Shown piece by piece: positions 60,129 through 64,000 of a stretch of DNA of 64,000 nt (the first letter of the stretch is position 1; every line of letters begins with the position of its first letter). Made by a program: the position numbers and the translations under genes. The notes under the pieces are model-generated. The model made no database searches. It had not been told where the DNA came from and saw nothing but the letters and a program-made list of their open reading frames with translations. Source of the stretch: Symsagittifera roscoffensis (taxonomy: Eukaryota > Xenacoelomorpha > Acoela > Convolutidae); NCBI RefSeq assembly GCF_963678635.1, contig NC_087062.1, forward strand, positions 16,725,789 through 16,789,788, given 5' to 3'.

Positions 60129-61376
60129 GAATATACATGTGTATGATAATCCGGAGTATGGGTAATGAAATGTTATGTATCCAATTGTGTTTTTTGTATA
60201 TCTATCGTATTTATATATTACTTCAGTTGTTATAAATGGTGGTGGTAGCGATTGAGCTGTTATATTTGGTGGATTTAATGGCTAGGAATGTTGAACAATA
60301 TTATTTAGTCTGATTGTGATTTCAAATTTTAATTGGAGAATATTTTGTTGGAGTATTTGAATATTATGTTCTCGAATATCTTCGTGGATATCTTGTCTAT
60401 TTTGTAATCTATTGAGTGCCCAACTGTGGAGTCGGTTACTTTCTTGATGTTGTCCAAATAATGGGGGAGGTGCTACGAAAGTGTTCCAATCTAATCGTAA
60501 AGGGATATTTGATGATGATTGTTCTCGATATCTAGCGTCGAGGTTGTTTGGGAAATTTAAAGGGAGAAGTGTCGGTGAGATTTGACTTAATGATGTTGTT
60601 GACGAGAGTGATAATATTTCTGGTAACGATGATGGTGTTGTATCTGTAGAAATATCTATTGGTTAATTTACTATTTTTGGTTCACCTTGTGTATATGAGT
60701 GTGTTGCCCAATATGGTAGTCGTTCGGTGGGATTGGGGGGGTTAAAAGGATTTTCACGTATTTTTCGGATGTTGGTGTTGAACCTAAGTAATCTGAGGGT
60801 ACACTTGAGGTGCTATGTTTTGAAAGGAATGTGGGAGTTTCTGGTAATGTAACACTTGACATTTCTGAAGTAGTTGGTGTTGGTGATTGGTGTATATCAA
60901 AACGAACTCTGGGGGTTTGAAAATTTCTATTTCTTTGTGGATGTATAATTTGTCTATTTATTTCAAGTGTATTTTGATTTTGACTAATATGTCTTGATAT
61001 ATCTAAGTCTTGTGGTAATGTGGGGTATAAATTATATGTTGGTTCACTTAGGGATGCTTGTCGCTGAACTGGTTCTAGTGGTTCAGATAAGCGAGCGTGT
61101 CGTTCTTCAAAAGTGTATGGGTTATCTTGAAAAGAAACTCGTGTGGATGTTTGGGGGTTTTGGGTAGTTGTGGGTATGACTGGGTTTTCATGGGAAGATG
61201 TCGGTGAAGACTGATTTTGTGGTGGTTGGTTAGCAATTTTGGAAATGTGTCCGATTGATCTTTTTCTAGTGGGAAGGTTTATAATTATTGTAATATTCTT
61301 CGATGAAAAGAATTAAAAGGATTGTTGCTAAGGCGAATGTGACTGTTGCCTTTTTTACACATTTGCACAATGTCAT
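60129..61376 (-). pseudogene. ORF between pol and env: hydrophobic N-terminus, Pro/Ser/Thr/Gln-rich body
   Basis: A Met at 61,376 starts a frame with the hydrophobic segment ATVTFALATILLILFI. A frameshift near 61,280 leads into a frame open to 60,671, rich in P, S, T, N and Q (e.g. PVIPTTTQNPQTSTRVSF). After another shift the third part (60,690 to 60,129; stops near 60,670 and 60,283) has a charged helical region (LNRLQNRQDIHEDIREHN) likely to form a coiled coil. It ends inside the start of the Env frame, overlapping it by about 10 bases. It has no match to gag, protease or known accessory proteins that I recognise. A signal-anchored structural or accessory protein is possible. Confidence 0.6.
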
Positions 61377-62300
61377 GATTAAGGATGATAAAAATGTGAT
61401 GAAAATTTTGAATAGTAAAAAATATCTGTTCTACTAAAAATTGTTCGTATCATTTAAATAGACTTTGAATTATCGTACCTGTGAATGTGGTCAATGATTT
61501 GGGAAAGTTGGAGATATGTTTCAAACAGGGAGTAGAAAATTAAAAAAAATATTGCAAAAAATTATTAAAAGGATTATTAGGGCTTCAAAAGTTTCAATAA
61601 AAAATATTAACAAAAGTTTAAATAGAATGAAAAATTTTATGAAAAGAATTAAGGTTATATTTTTTAAGGTATTGACTGTTAGAGAGAAAACATTTAAGGA
61701 ATGATTCGTTCGTCGAATATTTTTTGTTTTCTGGGGCGAAATTCAAGTGTGGTTCAAGATTATTTATTGATTTTTTGACAAGTGGGTTGAGTTTTCTGAA
61801 AATTTGTGGAGGCTAATTTTATGGTGTTCGGGAGGTCTTCTTTGCTTTATTTTTATTTGTTGGGTGATCTGGGGTGTTTTTGAAATATTTGTACTTTAGG
61901 CCAAATGATTATGGTCTTTTTTCACTTTAGGCTAATTTGCCATTTTTAGTTGGGGGCTTTTTGAGATCTGAGTTGGGAAAATATTGTTGATCTTTGCGTT
62001 ATTAGATAGGAGAGGGTTGTAATTTTATTGTGGTATTTATTTTAGTTGTCAAGTTTTAGCGAGTTGCTTATTTTTGACCTGGAGGTTGTAAAGTTATAGT
62101 TATAGATATGCCTGGAGTTTAATATCTATCGGCTAGTAGGTTTGTGTTAGAGATATAGAAGGTGACTGATTTGAGTGAATCCTATTGGCTGAATTTGAAC
62201 TAGAATTGTTGCGTATGTTTCAGCATGTTATTTTGAAAATATGAAAGTTCAAAATGATTTAGAGGTGTACAAATTAATAATTTTAAAATCAAAATTGTTT
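61377..62300 (-). other. Non-coding or unrecognised part of the retroelement between pol and the Pro-rich ORF
   Basis: Neither strand shows a frame with family resemblance. The 62-codon Lys/Ile-rich + frame at 61,516-61,704 is a low-complexity by-product. A splice acceptor for subgenomic RNA might be expected here but cannot be identified. Confidence 0.4.
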
Positions 62301-64000
62301 TTGAAATTCAACTTTCTTTAATGTTTTAGATTGTGGGATGAATTTTTTGTAATTTTTACGTAGTTGATTTCTAAGACATGATAATTGTCTGTGTTCTGAT
62401 TTTTTTTTAATTTTGTTTATGATGAACGTCGTATTGTACATTTGTTTCTTGTTCTGTATGTGTATGGTTTTGAATTACTTTTAAACCTGTAAAAGAATAT
62501 GATTGAGTTAATTCGCGTAATGCGTATTCTATCGGGTAGTAAGGTAATAGATTGTTACGATGTTGAACAATTTCTTTTTTGGTTGAGTCTGTGAGTTTGT
62601 ATGTAACGTCAGTGGGTTTGCCAATTATTTAGTATGATCCTTTTCGAAGTGGTTGGAAATTTTTAGAGATTCCTTTTTGTGTATTGAAATTAGGTATTAA
62701 GACAAATGTTCCAATTTTTAAATCTGTGGCTGGCATAAAGCGTGAATTAATTTGGCTAATAATGTTTTGCCTTTGTAACAATTTTTTTGTTGGTTTTTGG
62801 TAAATTTCATTATTTTTTATCTCTATTTAAAATCCATTCGGTATGTGTGCCGGAGGCTAATTTGTGAATTTGTGGGTGATGAAAATGATCTTCATCATGT
62901 GTGTGCAAAGGTAGGTTATAACAAAATGAATCTTTGTTTGGTTGGCAATAACTTTGTGCATTTTTATGGGCATTTGCTGTGAACATAATTGGTTTTTGTG
63001 GCTTTTGATTAAAAATCATTTCATATGGTGACATTCCTAAAGTTGTCGTGATTTGTGAATTGTATGATAAACGAAATAATTTTACATCTGCTCACCATTC
63101 TGTTTATCGTGTATCATTTCCATTAATGATACATCTGAGATAATCTTGTAATGAACGGTTCATACCTTCGACTAAACCGTTTGTCCAAGGTGCATGAGAT
63201 GTACGTGGTTTATGTTTAATGTTATATAAGTGGCATAGTGTGATAATTTCAGTATTAATAAATTCTGTACCGTTGTCTGTAACTAGGATTTCGCGTAAAA
63301 TTCGTTCTGTCAAAAGTTTTTTTAATTTCTTCAAATTGAGTTTGATGTTCAGTGGTCCATTCAAAATTATTTTGTTGTCTGAGGATTTTATAGAAAGGTC
63401 TTAAGTATAACTAAATTTTGTAAACATATTCACTTAAGAAATTCAATATTCCAAGGAATTCTTGGATTTTTTTTTTATTTGTAGGTGGTTGAAGTTTTTG
63501 GATTACATCAATGCGTGATTTTAATGGGGTGATAGTATTTCGTTCAAAATTATGTCCTAAAAACTTAACGCGTGTCAAGAAAAAATGTGATTTATCGCTG
63601 GCTGCTTTCAGATTTTCGTTCTGAAGTTTTTTTGATACTGTTCCAAAACTGTAAACATTTCTTCTTTAGTTTGTGATTGCATGAAAACATCATCGAAATA
63701 TGTGATTGCATTTTTCTTGAGTATTATTGGTCTAAAAATTTTACTCATGAAAGCTGAAAAAGCTGCTGGTCCTATGGATATTCCATAAAATAATCGTTTA
63801 AATTCGTATTGTTGATTTCCAATAACAAATTGTGGTAAGCGTCGTGATTGTTCATCGAGTGGTATTTGATTATAAGCACTATTCATATCTGCGGTTGTGA
63901 AATATTTACCTTTTATCTTTGTTAAGATAACTTGTATGGGTTCAATAGGCCAATTGCATTTTGATTCGTCAATTAGTGAATTGAGGTATCTAGCGTCTAA
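62300..64000 (-). pseudogene. pol remnant: reverse transcriptase and integrase pieces
   Basis: From the window edge leftwards: RT with LDARYLNSLIDESK, GKYFTTADMNSAYNQIPL, FKRLFYGISIGPAAF and the active-site box YFDD (63,999-about 63,620). A frameshift is followed by KFLGHNF and IQEFLGILNFL, then FEWTTEHQTQFEEIKK at about 63,310-63,370, where RNase H should begin. Instead the frame runs within a few codons into integrase ILVTDNGTEF. The D and the following E (NGLVEGMN) are 35 residues apart, the canonical D-35-E spacing, but the first catalytic D and the zinc-binding domain are absent. Further left are YEMIFNQKP and a GPY-like C-terminal module near 62,560-62,640. In-frame TAA and TGA occur near 63,100. 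Confidence 0.85.

Larger units (their letters stand above)
55722..60138 (-). pseudogene. Env-like glycoprotein frame with very long C-terminal extension (interrupted)
   Basis: An ATG at 60,138 is followed by a hydrophobic signal-like segment, then a Cys-containing, N-glycosylation-site-bearing ectodomain. Frameshifts occur near 59,700 and 59,430. From 59,408 to 55,722 a single frame of 1,229 codons is broken by only six stops (58,418; 58,238; 57,926; 57,539; 56,624; 56,345), far fewer than chance in AT-rich DNA. A strongly hydrophobic segment at about 57,950-58,055 is the likely membrane anchor. After it come Ser/Thr/Pro-rich sequence and a less biased end. Such a protein would mediate membrane attachment and entry. 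I cannot assign it to a viral fusion-protein class. It is broken and not expressible as a whole. Confidence 0.75.
53736..64000 (-). mobile_element. Degenerate env-bearing Ty3/Gypsy-type LTR retroelement, 5' part off the window
   Basis: Order on the - strand: RT, [deletion], integrase, Pro-rich ORF, Env-like frame, then an LTR-like region at the left. The gag region and 5' LTR would lie beyond 64,000. Pol motifs place it with Metaviridae (Ty3/Gypsy). An env-like gene 3' of pol is found in several animal lineages of that group. Frameshifts, stops and an internal pol deletion show it cannot replicate. Its LTR part has a relative at 36.3 kb. Confidence 0.85.

Noticed and set aside
55722-60138. 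Stop-codon reassignment, because many internal stops in the Env-like frame are TAA
   Set aside because: TAG and TGA also occur in frame, frameshifts accompany them, and the CAP exons use ordinary stops. Decay of a dead element explains the pattern (CAA to TAA and TGG to TGA are single transitions).

Overview
The window is AT-rich, non-coding-dominated nuclear DNA of an animal, most likely an invertebrate. This rests on one intron-containing secreted-protein gene with GT-AG junctions, an endonuclease/reverse-transcriptase LINE, an env-bearing Ty3/Gypsy-type retroelement and many DNA-transposon relics. No operons, rRNA or tRNA were recognised, and the species cannot be named from the sequence.

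Layout, left to right. 0.84-3.43 kb: a decayed LINE on the + strand, with a second 3' piece at 4.39-4.99 kb. 5.39-12.3 kb: three diverged tandem-like copies of a 2.2-3.5 kb unit without genes. 12.5-13.2 kb: a (TATG)n microsatellite running into a fold-back repeat, which has a second copy at 35.4 kb. 13.42-14.36 kb: a terminal-inverted-repeat (TIR) element flanked by TA. 14.4-32.24 kb: one old and four young tandem copies of a 3.4-3.85 kb unit rich in TAATCGATTATAAT-type motifs and carrying a 51-bp minisatellite. 32.5-37.9 kb: no gene seen, with one long-terminal-repeat (LTR) fragment.

37.97-46.81 kb: the one convincing host gene, on the - strand. It encodes a secreted CAP-superfamily (SCP/Antigen 5/PR-1-like) protein with a Thr/Ser-rich tail. 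I could assemble six exons with matching phases; one short exon is still missing. Its introns hold a MULE relic, at least two fold-back MITEs and one small TIR element.

48.9-53.6 kb: a MULE end, a TIR element built on TAATCGATTATAAT arrays, a segmental triplication with (CTTT)n tracts, and two weak candidate exons.

53.7-64 kb (- strand, cut by the window edge): a degenerate env-bearing LTR retroelement. In element order it has an RT fragment, an internal deletion that removes RNase H and the front of integrase, the integrase catalytic end, a Pro/Ser/Thr/Gln-rich ORF with a hydrophobic N-terminus, and an Env-like frame. That frame continues for about 740 codons beyond its membrane segment. 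An LTR-like 3' region follows, part of which recurs at 36.3 kb. The retroelement cannot move by itself (deletion, frameshifts, stops). The CAP gene looks intact where its exons can be read.
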